NCBI GenBank assembly: GCA_029558905.1
Contig: JAKQCX010000015.1
Location: 1 to 64,000, forward strand
Length of the DNA: 64,000 nucleotides
Direction of reading: 5' to 3'
Source of the DNA: Pseudomonadota bacterium
GTDB taxonomy: Bacteria; Pseudomonadota; Gammaproteobacteria; Burkholderiales; Thiobacillaceae
Part shown: positions 36,601 through 45,925 of the stretch, piece by piece
How the letters are laid out: each line of letters begins with the position of its first letter
How positions within the stretch are numbered: position 1 is the stretch's first letter
Translations under genes and position numbers: made by a program
Notes under the pieces: generated by a model
The model's database searches: none
What the model saw: only the letters and a program-made list of their open reading frames with translations
What the model was told of the DNA's origin: nothing

Positions 36601-38637
36601 CTAGTGGGCCGTGGCGCCCTCGGCGTGGATGCCGGTGTTCTGGCGCACGTAGAGCTCGCCCCACATCGCCTCGGAGCGCTTGTCGCGTACCAGCAGGGAG
36701 AACACGATCACGCACAGGAAGCCGAGGGGGATGGAGATGAGTCCGGGGTTCTTGAGCAGGAACCAGGGCTTCTCCAGGCCCACCATGCTGGTGGTCTGAC
36801 CCTCGAACTTCGCGAGGTCGGCCTCGGCCTTGGCCTTGGCCTTCTCGGTATCGGCGATGCCCTTCCGCACCGCGGCGATCTCGTCCGCATCCGTCAGACC
36901 GGCCAGTTTCTCGTTCAGCCTGGCCAGTTTCTCGGCGGCGCCGGGCTTGGCGTCGGTGGCCGCGGCGGCGGGGTGCGCGGGCTCGGCCTTGACGCAGCCT
37001 TCCAGGGCAAACAGCTCGCAGGCAAGGCTGCTGGCCTTGACGGCGGGGGTGGCCTCCTTCGCGGGCTGGGCGGGTTCGCCTTCCAGCACCTTGCGCGCCT
37101 CCTTGAGCACGGCCTGGGGATAGGTCATGTTGGGAGAGACCATGACCAGGGCGATGGCGGTGATGGAGCCCACCAGCATGCCGGCCACCACGCCGGCGGT
37201 GCTGCAGCGCTTCCAGTACAGGGTGAGGAAGACGGCCGGCAGGTTGCTGGATGCCGCCACAGCGAATGCCATGCCCACCAGGTGGGCCACGTTCTGGCCT
37301 TCGGCGGCGATGCCCACGTAGATGGCCAGGATACCGACGATGACCGAGGCTACGCGCGCGGCCACCACCTGCTCGCGCGGGGAGGCATGATCACCCTTGA
37401 TGACGCCGACGTAGATGTCATGCGCCATGGCGGAGGCGGCGGCCAGCACCAGGCCGGCTACCACGGCGACGATGGTGGCGAAGGCCACGGCCGCCACGAA
37501 GGCCAGGAACAGGTTGCCCAGGATGGACTCGGGACCTCCGCCCACGAACTGGGCCAGCATGGGCGCGGCCATGTTGCCGCCCTTGTCCATGCCGGCAATG
37601 ACGGCCGGACCCACGTTGATGGCCGCGCCCATGCCCAGGAACAGGGTCAGGACGTAGAAGCCGCCGATGATGGACATGGCCCAGATCACGGACTTGCGCG
37701 CCTCCTGGGCGGTGGGCACGGTGAAGAAGCGCATCAGGATGTGGGGCAGGCCGGCCGTGCCCAGCACCAGCGCCATGCCCAGGGAGATCTGGTCGATGGG
37801 GTTCTTCAGGAACAGGCCCGGCTCCAGGAAGCGCTGGCCCATTTCCTCCGCGGTCATGTTGGTGGCGGCGTCACCGATGAGCTTGGCCACCTGGGCCTGC
37901 ACCTTGGCATCCGTGACCACCGCCTGCAGGAAGCTGGGCAGGGAGAAGCCGTACTGGCCCCAGGTGAACAGCACCAGGACGAGGGAGGCGGTCACCAGCA
38001 ACACGGCCTTGACGATCTGCACCCAGGTGGTGGCCTTCATGCCGCCGAACACCACATAGGCCATCATCAGGATGCCCACGCCGATCACCGATACGGTGTA
38101 GTCGATGCCGATCAGGGTTTTGATGAGCACCCCGCCGCCCACCATCTGCGCGGTGAGGTAGAAGGTGGACACGGTGATGGTGGACAGGGCGGCCACGGTC
38201 TTGGAGGCCCTGGGGTTGTTGCGGAAGGCCAGGATGTCCCCCAGGGTGTACTTGCCGATGTTGCGGCAGGGCTCGGCGATCACCAGCAGCACGGTGATGT
38301 AGGCCACCAGCCAGCCCACGGAGTACATGAAGCCGTCATAGCCATACAGGGAGATGAGGCCGGCGATGCCCAGGAAGGAGGCGGCGGAGAGATAGTCGCC
38401 GGCGATGGCCCAGCCGTTCTGCACGCCGGTGACGGAACGTCCGGCGGCGTAGAACTCCGAGGTGGTGTGGGTCTGCCGCGCCGCCCAGTAGGTGATGTAC
38501 ATGGTCAGGGCGATGATGGCGCCGAACACGGCGAAGGTCATCCACTTGAACTCGTCGGCCACCGCGCCGGTACCGGCGAAGGCCAGCGAGCTCGCCACGG
38601 CCAGGGCGGCGGCGCCGCCAATCAGTTTCAGGTTCAT
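36601..38637 (-). CDS. ActP-like sodium:solute symporter (acetate/monocarboxylate) with a hydrophilic insert
   Basis: 678 residues, member of the solute:sodium symporter family, closest in look to the VC_2705 subgroup near ActP. Core motifs: TSEFYAAGRSVTGVQNGWAIAGDYLSAASFLG and GGGVLIKTLIGIDYTVSVIGVG. E. coli ActP has 549 residues; the extra length is mainly a charged, Ala/Lys/Glu-rich segment at about 505-620, with a predicted coiled coil (LARLNEKLAGLTDADEIAAVRKG), before the last membrane helix. DUF485 lies ten bases upstream on the same strand, as in yjcH-actP. The substrate is inferred as acetate or another short carboxylate. Confidence 0.88.
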   Translation of the reverse strand: MNLKLIGGAAALAVASSLAFAGTGAVADEFKWMTFAVFGAIIALTMYITYWAARQTHTTSEFYAAGRSVTGVQNGWAIAGDYLSAASFLGIAGLISLYGYDGFMYSVGWLVAYITVLLVIAEPCRNIGKYTLGDILAFRNNPRASKTVAALSTITVSTFYLTAQMVGGGVLIKTLIGIDYTVSVIGVGILMMAYVVFGGMKATTWVQIVKAVLLVTASLVLVLFTWGQYGFSLPSFLQAVVTDAKVQAQVAKLIGDAATNMTAEEMGQRFLEPGLFLKNPIDQISLGMALVLGTAGLPHILMRFFTVPTAQEARKSVIWAMSIIGGFYVLTLFLGMGAAINVGPAVIAGMDKGGNMAAPMLAQFVGGGPESILGNLFLAFVAAVAFATIVAVVAGLVLAAASAMAHDIYVGVIKGDHASPREQVVAARVASVIVGILAIYVGIAAEGQNVAHLVGMAFAVAASSNLPAVFLTLYWKRCSTAGVVAGMLVGSITAIALVMVSPNMTYPQAVLKEARKVLEGEPAQPAKEATPAVKASSLACELFALEGCVKAEPAHPAAAATDAKPGAAEKLARLNEKLAGLTDADEIAAVRKGIADTEKAKAKAEADLAKFEGQTTSMVGLEKPWFLLKNPGLISIPLGFLCVIVFSLLVRDKRSEAMWGELYVRQNTGIHAEGATAH

Positions 38638-38647
38638 GGTCTCGTCC

Positions 38648-38965
38648 TCACTTGATGTTGTGGGCGTCGCGGATGATCTCGGCCGCCATGGCATCGAAAT
38701 CACGGTTGGCGCGCTTGGCGTAGACGCCGGCGATGGACCAGGCCACGACGAATTCGCACAGGGCGAAAACGATGCCCAGGTTGACCGGCCCCCAGACCTT
38801 GACCCTGAACAGGTCCTGGAAATAGGCGGCGCCGATCGGCAGCAGGAAATAGGCGATGACCGCGAAGATCATCAGGCCCCACAGGAAACCGCTCTTCTTG
38901 CGGTGCAGTGCCTGGAAGCGCGGGTCGGCGTTGATGGCCGCCCAGTTCATCTCTGGTTTGGACAT
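38648..38965 (-). CDS. DUF485 membrane protein (YjcH-like)
   Basis: 105 residues with two membrane helices (GFLWGLMIFAVIAYFLLPIGAA and LGIVFALCEFVVAWSIAGVYA). The ending YAKRANRDFDAMAAEIIRDA is typical. DUF485 proteins are nearly always encoded just upstream of ActP-type symporters and may stabilise or regulate them. Starts 125 bases from the divergent response regulator gene. Confidence 0.92.
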   Translation of the reverse strand: MSKPEMNWAAINADPRFQALHRKKSGFLWGLMIFAVIAYFLLPIGAAYFQDLFRVKVWGPVNLGIVFALCEFVVAWSIAGVYAKRANRDFDAMAAEIIRDAHNIK

Positions 38966-39089
38966 GTCTCACCCCTTGCATGCGATGGTCCCGCCGCCGG
39001 CCTGGCCGCGGGTGGCGCGATGCTAGCCCCGCGGGCTTACATGAACCTGACGTCTGGCATGGGTCATGCGCCTCCGTTACCCTAGCCCC

Positions 39090-39764
39090 ATGCGCCTCTT
39101 GATCGTGGAAGACGACGAAGTCCTGGCCGACAGTCTGGTGCGGGCCATGCGCGCCGCCGGCTATGCCACCGACCATGCCGGTGACGGCGAGCTGGCCCTG
39201 GCCCTGCTGCGCGACGGCGGCTTCGATCTGGCCATCCTGGACCTGGGCCTGCCGCGTCTGGACGGTCTGGAGGTGCTGCGTCGTCTGCGCGGCCTGCGCC
39301 TGCCCACGCCGGTCATCCTGCTCACCGCCCGGGACCGGGTAGAGGATCGGGTGCGTGGCCTGGACCTGGGAGCCGACGACTACCTCACCAAGCCCTTCTC
39401 CCTGGCAGAACTGGAGGCGCGGGCGCGGGCCTTGCTGCGCCGCGGCCAGGGCGGCCAGCCCCTGCTCTGCTGTGGCGATCTGTCCTACGACACCACCGTA
39501 CGCCAGGCCTTCGTGAGCGGCCAGCCCCTGGAGCTTTCCAGCCGAGAACTCTCGGTACTGGAAACCATGTTGCTGCGCCAGGGCAAGGCCGTGAGCAAGG
39601 AGGCCCTGATCGAGAGTCTGTGCACCTACGGTGAGGAGATGACTCCCAACGCCATCGAGGTCTATGTGCACCGCCTGCGCAGGAAACTGGAGCCGGCGGG
39701 TGTGGGCATCCGCACCCTGCGGGGCCTGGGCTACCTCATGGACAATGCCCCTGACGCGCCATGA
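39090..39764 (+). CDS. OmpR/PhoB-family response regulator
   Basis: 224 residues. Receiver domain with acidic pocket E7/D8/D9, phosphoacceptor D51 in LAILDLGLP, T79 and K101 (YLTKPF). C-terminal winged helix from about 130 with SSRELSVLETMLLRQGKAVSKEALIESL and VYVHRLRRKLEPAGVGIRTLRGLGY. The second ATG (39090, MRLLIVEDD) is chosen; the ATG at 39066 adds only a shadow of the same sequence. It is divergent from the symporter genes and probably controls them. Overlaps the kinase gene by four bases. Confidence 0.94.
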   Translation: MRLLIVEDDEVLADSLVRAMRAAGYATDHAGDGELALALLRDGGFDLAILDLGLPRLDGLEVLRRLRGLRLPTPVILLTARDRVEDRVRGLDLGADDYLTKPFSLAELEARARALLRRGQGGQPLLCCGDLSYDTTVRQAFVSGQPLELSSRELSVLETMLLRQGKAVSKEALIESLCTYGEEMTPNAIEVYVHRLRRKLEPAGVGIRTLRGLGYLMDNAPDAP

Positions 39765-41230
39765 GTGGCATGCCCCGATCCAACGGGGGCTGCACGCCAT
39801 TTCCGGGCAGGGTGCCGGAGGGCGATGTCGTCACCACGCCACCAGCGCATGCACCCCTGTCGCTGCGGGCCCACCTGATCAACTGGGTGTTCACGCCCTT
39901 GTATCTGTTGTTCCTGTTTTCCCTGGCCGCCGGCTACATCGCCGCCGTGGGGCTGTCCAACCGGCCCTACGACCTGCTGCTGATCGAGCGCGGGCGGCAG
40001 CTGGCGGCCCGCCTGGATGCGGGCCGGCCCCATGAGCTGGCGCGGGTGCTGGTGCAGGCGCGGGAGACGGGTCTGCGCGGTGCGGTGTTCAGTGTCCGGG
40101 GCACCAGGCTGGCCGGCGATCCGGCCCTGCCCATGCCACGCGCCATCGATCTCGCGGATGGCGCGCCCCACCTGCACGACGTGCGGGTGGGGCAGTCCCG
40201 GGTGCGCCTGCTCACCCTGAAGATGCGCACTCCGGGCCACGTCCTGCAGGTGGCCGAACCCACCGACGAGCGTCAGTCCCTGAGCCGACGCATCCTGGGC
40301 TACATCGTCCTGCCCCAGGTGCTCATCATCCTGGTGGTGGGGCTGGCGATGTGGGTCGGCCTGCGCCGGGGGCTGGCGCCCCTGGAACGCCTGCGCCGGC
40401 AACTGGCGGGGCGGCCGCGCGAGGACCCGCGTCCCCTGGATGAGGGCGCCGCGCCTGCCGAGGTGCGGCCCTTCATCCACGAGATCAACCAGTTGCTGCA
40501 ACGCCTGGGGCAGAGCCTGGAGAGCCAGCGCCGCTTCGTGGCCGATGCGGCACACCAACTGCGCACGCCCTTCGCGGGTCTGCGGGCGCAGGCGGAACTG
40601 GCCCGGCGCGAGGCCCCGGCCGGGCCCTTGCAGGTATCCCTGGACCGCATCTGCCAGGGGGCCACGCGCTGTTCCCGTCTGGTGAACCAGCTCCTCGCCC
40701 TGGCACGCAACGAGCCGCAGAGACTCGCCACCGACCAGGGTACCGTCCTGGACCTGCATCGTCTGGCGCGGCAGGCGGCCCTGCGCTGGGCACCGGAGGC
40801 CCTGGCCCAGGGCATCGACCTGGGATTCGAGGCGCAGGCCCGGCAGTTGCCGGTAAGGGGAAACGAGGATGCGCTCGACGACCTGCTGGACAACCTGTTG
40901 GACAATGCCGTGCGTTACACCCCGGCCGGTGGGCACGTCACCGTGGTCCTGGGCTATGGCGGCGACGACGGGGGCGGAGCCTGGCTGCGGGTGGAGGATG
41001 ACGGTCCAGGCATCCCTCAGGCCATGCATGACAAGGTGTTCGAGCGATTCTGGCGCATGCCGGGCAACCGCCAGCCGGGCAGCGGCCTGGGCCTGGCCAT
41101 CGTCGCCGAGGTGGCCCTGAGGCATGACGCCTTGGTGCGCCTGGAGCCGGGCATCCAGGGCCGGGGCGTGGCCTTGGTGGTGCGCTTTCCCCACCATGCC
41201 ATGCCCATGCGCGCCGGGCTTCAGAACTGA
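39761..41230 (+). CDS. Sensor histidine kinase (TctE-like)
   Basis: 489 residues. Membrane helix at about 40-64, periplasmic sensor region (about 65-165), second helix at about 177-200, then HAMP-like linker, H-box with H265 (FVADAAHQLRTPFAGLRAQAEL), N-box DNLLDNAVRYTP, G1 DDGPGIP and G2 GSGLGLAI. The family often senses carboxylates such as tricarboxylates, which fits the nearby symporter. The start overlaps the regulator stop (ATGA). The 3' end overlaps the convergent DUF294 gene by ten bases. Confidence 0.93.
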   Translation: MSGMPRSNGGCTPFPGRVPEGDVVTTPPAHAPLSLRAHLINWVFTPLYLLFLFSLAAGYIAAVGLSNRPYDLLLIERGRQLAARLDAGRPHELARVLVQARETGLRGAVFSVRGTRLAGDPALPMPRAIDLADGAPHLHDVRVGQSRVRLLTLKMRTPGHVLQVAEPTDERQSLSRRILGYIVLPQVLIILVVGLAMWVGLRRGLAPLERLRRQLAGRPREDPRPLDEGAAPAEVRPFIHEINQLLQRLGQSLESQRRFVADAAHQLRTPFAGLRAQAELARREAPAGPLQVSLDRICQGATRCSRLVNQLLALARNEPQRLATDQGTVLDLHRLARQAALRWAPEALAQGIDLGFEAQARQLPVRGNEDALDDLLDNLLDNAVRYTPAGGHVTVVLGYGGDDGGGAWLRVEDDGPGIPQAMHDKVFERFWRMPGNRQPGSGLGLAIVAEVALRHDALVRLEPGIQGRGVALVVRFPHHAMPMRAGLQN

Positions 41231-42696
41231 AAAAAGCTCTCCATGCGCGCGCGCAGCTTTTTGGCCTGACGGAGACTGGCCTTGAGGGTCTGGCGTTCCA
41301 CCGCCGACAGGGTCGTGGGGTCCAGACGGTTGCTGAACGGCTGCTGACGGGTGATCTGTTCCTGGTGCAGGCGCAGGCGCAGGTGCTGGATGTGGAAAAA
41401 GCCATCCACCCAGGCCGCCACTTCCCGCGGGTCCAATTTCCATGTCGTGCCCGCCGCCCGCAGACGCGCCGCCGTGCCGGTCTCCTCCACCCCGGCGGCC
41501 AGGGCGAAGATGCGCGCCGCATCCACGAAGGGCATGGTGCCACGCAGTTTGAGGTCGATGGTGCCGGTTTCGTCGCCGCTGCCATCCACCACGAAGTCGC
41601 GGATCAGACCCAGGGGCGGGCGGTTGCCCAGGGCGTTCTGTGTCATGAGACGCAGGAACTGGCGATGCTGACGCACATGTTCGTGCAGCCACTGGCGCAG
41701 TGCCCGGGCCAGGCGGGTCTCACCCGTGAGGGGGCGGAAGTCGAAGAAGATGCTGGCATTGAGCAGCACGGGGGCATCGCCGCGGAAGATCCAGTCGCCG
41801 AAGGTGTCCTGCCATTCCTCCAGGGACAGGCACCACTTGGGGTTGCTGGCCATGACCCCGCCCTTGCAAAGGGGGAAGCCACAGGCCGCCAGGGCCTCGT
41901 TCACCGCCCGGGCGAAGGGCAGGAGGGCTGCGCGCGCTGCCTCCGCCGTCTGGCCCGGACATGGCTCGAAGAGGATGCCGTTGTCCTGATCGGTATGCAG
42001 GGTCTGTTCCAGGCGGCCTTCGGAGCCCAGGGCCAGCCAGCAGAACACCTGGGCGTCGGCCGCCGGCTGGCGCGCGCGTTCCAGCTCGATGATGCGGGCC
42101 GTGAGCAGATCGTTGAGCTTGCTGATGAGGTGGGTGAGCTGTTCCGCCGTGGCTCCCTGCAGCGACAGGTTGTGGGCCAGACTGCGGATGTCCCCTGCGG
42201 CTGCCCGCAGGGGCTCCAGCCCCCGCGCGTGCTGGATGCGCGAGGCGATGCCTGTTACGCCCACGCGTTGCAGGGCGAACAGGTCCCGTTCCGAGAGCAC
42301 ACCCATGAGCTGCCCGTTCTGCACCACCAGCACGTGGCGGAAATCCCCCCGGGCCATGAGCACGGCGGCCTCGAAGGCGTGGTCCGAGGGCGCCAGGGCG
42401 GCGGGCGAGGCAGTCATCACCTGTCGCACCGGCACGCCCAGGTCCAGGCCCGGCAGCAGCACCCTGCCGATCAGGTCGCGCACGCTGAATATGCCCAGGG
42501 GGTGTCCGTCCTGTGCCACGACGATGGCGCTGATGCCCTGGGTCTGAATGATCTCCAGGGCGGCACGCAGGGGGGTGTCAGGCGCACAGGTCACCGGCGG
42601 GCGCCGGATGAGACCGGCCAGCGGCGTCTGCAGGGATGAGGATTCCGGCCCGTCCGGAGTGGCCGGTTCCAGAGCGCGGGGAGGGGAGAGGTGCAT
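41221..42696 (-). CDS. CBS/DUF294 putative nucleotidyltransferase, second copy
   Basis: 491 residues, paralogue of the protein at 34608-36488 but without the cyclic-nucleotide-like domain. CBS pair at about 30-155 (PVTCAPDTPLRAALEIIQTQGISAIVV), DUF294 nucleotidyltransferase with LALGSEGRLEQTLHTDQDNGILF at about 222-244, and the C-terminal helical domain (VVDGSGDETGTIDLKLRGTMPFVDAARIFALAAG). The ATG at 42696 has a GGAGA site; an ATG at 42720 is possible. The pair bracket the ActP-like/two-component module, suggesting a shared regulatory role. Confidence 0.9.
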   Translation of the reverse strand: MHLSPPRALEPATPDGPESSSLQTPLAGLIRRPPVTCAPDTPLRAALEIIQTQGISAIVVAQDGHPLGIFSVRDLIGRVLLPGLDLGVPVRQVMTASPAALAPSDHAFEAAVLMARGDFRHVLVVQNGQLMGVLSERDLFALQRVGVTGIASRIQHARGLEPLRAAAGDIRSLAHNLSLQGATAEQLTHLISKLNDLLTARIIELERARQPAADAQVFCWLALGSEGRLEQTLHTDQDNGILFEPCPGQTAEAARAALLPFARAVNEALAACGFPLCKGGVMASNPKWCLSLEEWQDTFGDWIFRGDAPVLLNASIFFDFRPLTGETRLARALRQWLHEHVRQHRQFLRLMTQNALGNRPPLGLIRDFVVDGSGDETGTIDLKLRGTMPFVDAARIFALAAGVEETGTAARLRAAGTTWKLDPREVAAWVDGFFHIQHLRLRLHQEQITRQQPFSNRLDPTTLSAVERQTLKASLRQAKKLRARMESFFQF

Positions 42697-42810
42697 GCGG
42701 GTCTCCGTTGTCGCGGGCATTGTACGGTCCCCGCCCAGGCGCGGGGATGGCTTTGCGGCCCGGACGGTGGATCGGGTATGTTGCGCGCACCCGCCTCCCG
42801 GACCCGCGCC

Positions 42811-44133
42811 ATGCCCCTTGCCCTCTCCAACGATCTCCATGCCCTGCTGGAAACCTGGCAAGCCTTGGTGCGGCATCCCCTGTTCTGGCGTGAGGTGGGC
42901 GTCCTGCTCCTGGCGGCGGTGGGCGCCCTGCTGGTACGCCGCCGCGTGGGCCAGCACCTGCAGGCCCGCGGCGAGACCGGCGACGGGGACAGCCTGCGCA
43001 GCGTGGCGCTGAAGTCCCTGCGGCGTATCGTCTTCCCCCTGAGCATGCTGCTGGGCGTGCTCGCGGCCCGTGGCCTGCTGCTGCACTGGGGCAACCCCGT
43101 GGATCTGCTCGACATTGCCATTCCTCTGCTGCTTTCCCTGGTGGCCATCCGCGTCGCCGTCTATGTGCTGCGCAAGACCTTCCGTCCCGGGCCGGTGGTA
43201 CAGGCCTGGGAAAACATCATCGCCACATCCCTGTGGATTGCCGTGGCCCTGCACCTGCTGGGCTGGCTGCCCGCCGTGCTGGCGGCCCTGGATGCCATGG
43301 ACCTGGAGGTGGGCAGGACGCGTGTGTCCCTGCTGGAGGCGGGCAAGCTCATCCTCAGTCTGCTGCTGCTCTGGTTACTGGCCCTGTGGCTGGCGCGGGT
43401 CATCGAGGGTCGCATCACGCGCTCCACGTACCTCGGACCGGGCATGCAGGTGGCCCTGGTGAAACTCGCGCGCTTCGTGCTGCTGGTACTCGCCTTCCTG
43501 CTGGCCCTGGATGCCGTGGGCATCGATCTCACCGCCCTGGCGGTGTTCGGCGGTGCCCTGGGTGTGGGTCTGGGATTCGGTCTGCAGCGCATCGCCAGCA
43601 ACTTCATCAGCGGCTTCATCGTCCTGTTCGACCGTTCCATCCGCCCCGGTGACGTCATCAGCATCGACAACACCCTGGGCTGGGTGCAGGAATTGCATGC
43701 ACGCTATGTGGTGGTGCGGGACCGCAATGGGGTGGAGCGGCTGATCCCCAACGAGACGCTGATCACCACCGAGGTCATCAACTGGAGCTACAGCGACTCC
43801 AACGTACGCATGAAGCTGCCGGTCTCCATCGGCTACGACGACGATCCGGAGCAGGCCATGGCCCTTTTGCTGCGGGCCGCGCGCTTCAGCCCGCGGGTGC
43901 TGGCCGAGCCGGCGCCCACTGCCCGCCTCATGTCCTTCGGCGACAGCGGCATCCAGCTGGAGCTGCGGGTGTGGATCCAGGACCCGGAACAGGGCCTCGC
44001 GGGCGTGCGCTCCGACATCAATCTGGCTATCTGGCGCCTGTTCAGGGAGGCCGGCATCGGCATGCCCTACCCGCAGCGTGACGTGCACATCCGGCACATG
44101 CCGACGCCCGTGCCCGATCCATCCCGGTCCTGA
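42811..44133 (+). CDS. MscS-family mechanosensitive channel
   Basis: 440 residues. Four to five N-terminal membrane helices precede the pore helix and MscS beta domain: LGVGLGFGLQRIASNFISGFIVLFDRSIRPGDVISI is the family signature (Gly/Ala-rich TM3 then FIRPGD-like loop), followed by LIPNETLITTEVINWSYSD. It releases solutes on osmotic down-shock. The ATG at 42811 is preferred; 42778 adds eleven residues. Divergent from the DUF294 gene with about 115 bases between starts. Confidence 0.93.
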   Translation: MPLALSNDLHALLETWQALVRHPLFWREVGVLLLAAVGALLVRRRVGQHLQARGETGDGDSLRSVALKSLRRIVFPLSMLLGVLAARGLLLHWGNPVDLLDIAIPLLLSLVAIRVAVYVLRKTFRPGPVVQAWENIIATSLWIAVALHLLGWLPAVLAALDAMDLEVGRTRVSLLEAGKLILSLLLLWLLALWLARVIEGRITRSTYLGPGMQVALVKLARFVLLVLAFLLALDAVGIDLTALAVFGGALGVGLGFGLQRIASNFISGFIVLFDRSIRPGDVISIDNTLGWVQELHARYVVVRDRNGVERLIPNETLITTEVINWSYSDSNVRMKLPVSIGYDDDPEQAMALLLRAARFSPRVLAEPAPTARLMSFGDSGIQLELRVWIQDPEQGLAGVRSDINLAIWRLFREAGIGMPYPQRDVHIRHMPTPVPDPSRS

Positions 44134-44307
44134 AGATCCGGAGCGCCCGGATGCACCCGCACGCGCAAAGAGGCGCCCGGGCGTGTCCGGGATCGTCCGG
44201 GCGGGGACCACCCGTTGCCATCCGCGGGTGATTTCCACGGAACTTTGGCGCGCGTCGGCCTGCCTCAGGAGAATCCGGCAGGAAATGCCGCAGACCCGGA
44301 GATCGCC

Positions 44308-45237
44308 ATGTGGATCAAGCCTCCGGCGGACATACCGCCCTCGGAAATCACACCCGCGGAGATCTATCGCGGTCGCCGCCGGTTCATGGTCACCGCCGGC
44401 GCCCTGGCCCTGGCCTCCGGTCTGGGCCAGGCCCGGGCCGGCACGCTCCTTTCCAGCCTGCGCAACCCCACCTACAGCGTGGACGAGGAACTCACGTCCA
44501 GAAAGGACGTGACCGGATACAACAATTTCTATGAATTCGGCACGGAAAAGGACGATCCGGCACGCAATGCCCACACCCTGCGTACCCGCCCCTGGACGCT
44601 GCGGGTGGACGGCCTGGTCAGGCGCCCCGGCACCTGGGACATCGACAGGTTGCTCAGGCTGGCCCCCATGGAGGAGCGCATCTACCGGCTGCGCTGCGTG
44701 GAAGGCTGGTCCATGGTGATTCCCTGGCAGGGTTATCCCCTCGATGTCCTCATCAGGGCGGTGGAGCCCCTGGGCAGCGCCCGGTATGTGGCCTTCACCA
44801 CCCTGGCGGATGCGGCGCAGATGCCCGGCGTGACCCGCCGTGTCCTGGACTGGCCCTACCGCGAAGGTTTGCGCCTGGACGAGGCGCGGCACCCCCTTAC
44901 GCTGCTCACCTTCGGCCTGTATGGCGAACTGCTGCCCAACCAGAACGGCGCCCCGGTGCGCGTGGTGGTGCCCTGGAAATATGGTTTCAAGAGCGCCAAG
45001 TCGCTGGTGCGCATCAGCTTCACGGAGCGGGAGCCTCCCACCTCATGGGGTCGGGCCGCGCCACGGGAATACGGCTTCTATTCCAACGTCAACCCGGGAG
45101 TGGATCATCCGCGCTGGAGCCAGGCCCGGGAGCGCCGCATCGGCGAGTTCTTCAAGCGCCCCACCCTGATGTTCAATGGCTACGCCGAACAGGTGGCCGC
45201 GCTGTACAGTGGCATGGACCTGCGCAGGTTCTATTGA
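44308..45237 (+). CDS. msrP: Periplasmic methionine sulfoxide reductase, molybdopterin subunit
   Basis: Repairs oxidised methionines in periplasmic proteins using a Mo-molybdopterin cofactor. 309 residues, near E. coli MsrP (334). Tat signal [16 protein letters not shown]; then [14 protein letters not shown], the Mo-ligand Cys 130 in [15 protein letters not shown] and [15 protein letters not shown]. Paired with msrQ seven bases downstream. The 174-base spacer upstream holds several GC-rich repeats but no promoter I can define. Confidence 0.95.
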   Translation: MWIKPPADIPPSEITPAEIYRGRRRFMVTAGALALASGLGQARAGTLLSSLRNPTYSVDEELTSRKDVTGYNNFYEFGTEKDDPARNAHTLRTRPWTLRVDGLVRRPGTWDIDRLLRLAPMEERIYRLRCVEGWSMVIPWQGYPLDVLIRAVEPLGSARYVAFTTLADAAQMPGVTRRVLDWPYREGLRLDEARHPLTLLTFGLYGELLPNQNGAPVRVVVPWKYGFKSAKSLVRISFTEREPPTSWGRAAPREYGFYSNVNPGVDHPRWSQARERRIGEFFKRPTLMFNGYAEQVAALYSGMDLRRFY

Positions 45238-45244
45238 GGCGCGC

Positions 45245-45886
45245 ATGGTGCGATCACCCACGTCCCGGCAGCTCACGGGCATCAGGGCCGCCGTCTTCGC
45301 CCTCTGCCTGATCCCTCTCGGGAATCTGCTGTTCGACGCCGTCTCGGACAGCCTGGGGGCCAATCCCATCGAAGCGGTGACGCGCGCTCTGGGGGACTGG
45401 GCCCTGCGCCTGCTGCTCGTCACCCTGGCGGTGACGCCCGTGCGGCGTCTCACGGGGCTCGGCTGGCTGGCGCGGCTGCGGCGCATGCTGGGCCTGTTCG
45501 CCTTCTTCTACGCCGTGCTGCACCTGTTGGCCTATGTGGTGCTGGACCAGTTCTTCGCCTGGGACTTCATCCTCAAGGACATACTCAAGCGACCCTTCAT
45601 CACCGTGGGCTTTCTCGCCTTCATCCTGCTCGTCCCCCTGGCCGTCACCTCCACCAATGCCATGATGCGGCGCCTGGGCCGCAACTGGTCGCGTCTGCAC
45701 CGGTTGATATACCTCATCGCCCCCCTGGCCGTGCTGCACTTCTGGTGGATGGTGAAGGCGGACGTGCGCGAGCCCGCCCTTTATGCTGCCGTCCTGGCCG
45801 TGCTGCTGGGGGTGCGCCTGCTGTGGTGGGCGCGCGCGCGCGGGCTGGGCGTGGCACATGCCGGTCCCGTCGCGAAACGGGCCTAG
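45245..45886 (+). CDS. msrQ: Haem-binding membrane subunit of the MsrPQ system
   Basis: 213 residues with about six membrane helices of the ferric-reductase-like fold. Characteristic segments: LRRMLGLFAFFYAVLHLLAYVVLDQ and GRNWSRLHRLIYLIAPLAVLHFWWM supply the haem-ligand histidines. It passes electrons from the quinone pool or flavin reductase to MsrP. The ATG at 45245 follows msrP by seven bases. Confidence 0.95.
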   Translation: MVRSPTSRQLTGIRAAVFALCLIPLGNLLFDAVSDSLGANPIEAVTRALGDWALRLLLVTLAVTPVRRLTGLGWLARLRRMLGLFAFFYAVLHLLAYVVLDQFFAWDFILKDILKRPFITVGFLAFILLVPLAVTSTNAMMRRLGRNWSRLHRLIYLIAPLAVLHFWWMVKADVREPALYAAVLAVLLGVRLLWWARARGLGVAHAGPVAKRA

Positions 45887-45925
45887 CCCCGGCCGCGCAT
45901 GGGTGTTTTGCCCGTGTCGGACGGC

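Noticed and set aside
34428-36740. 770-codon open frame on the plus strand opposite the DUF294 gene
   Set aside because: No recognisable domains and unusual composition; the minus-strand protein has cNMP, CBS and DUF294 motifs.
36418-38655. 745-codon open frame on the plus strand opposite the ActP-like gene
   Set aside because: Extremely His/Gly/Gln-rich product with no domain; the minus strand encodes a typical symporter with membrane helices.
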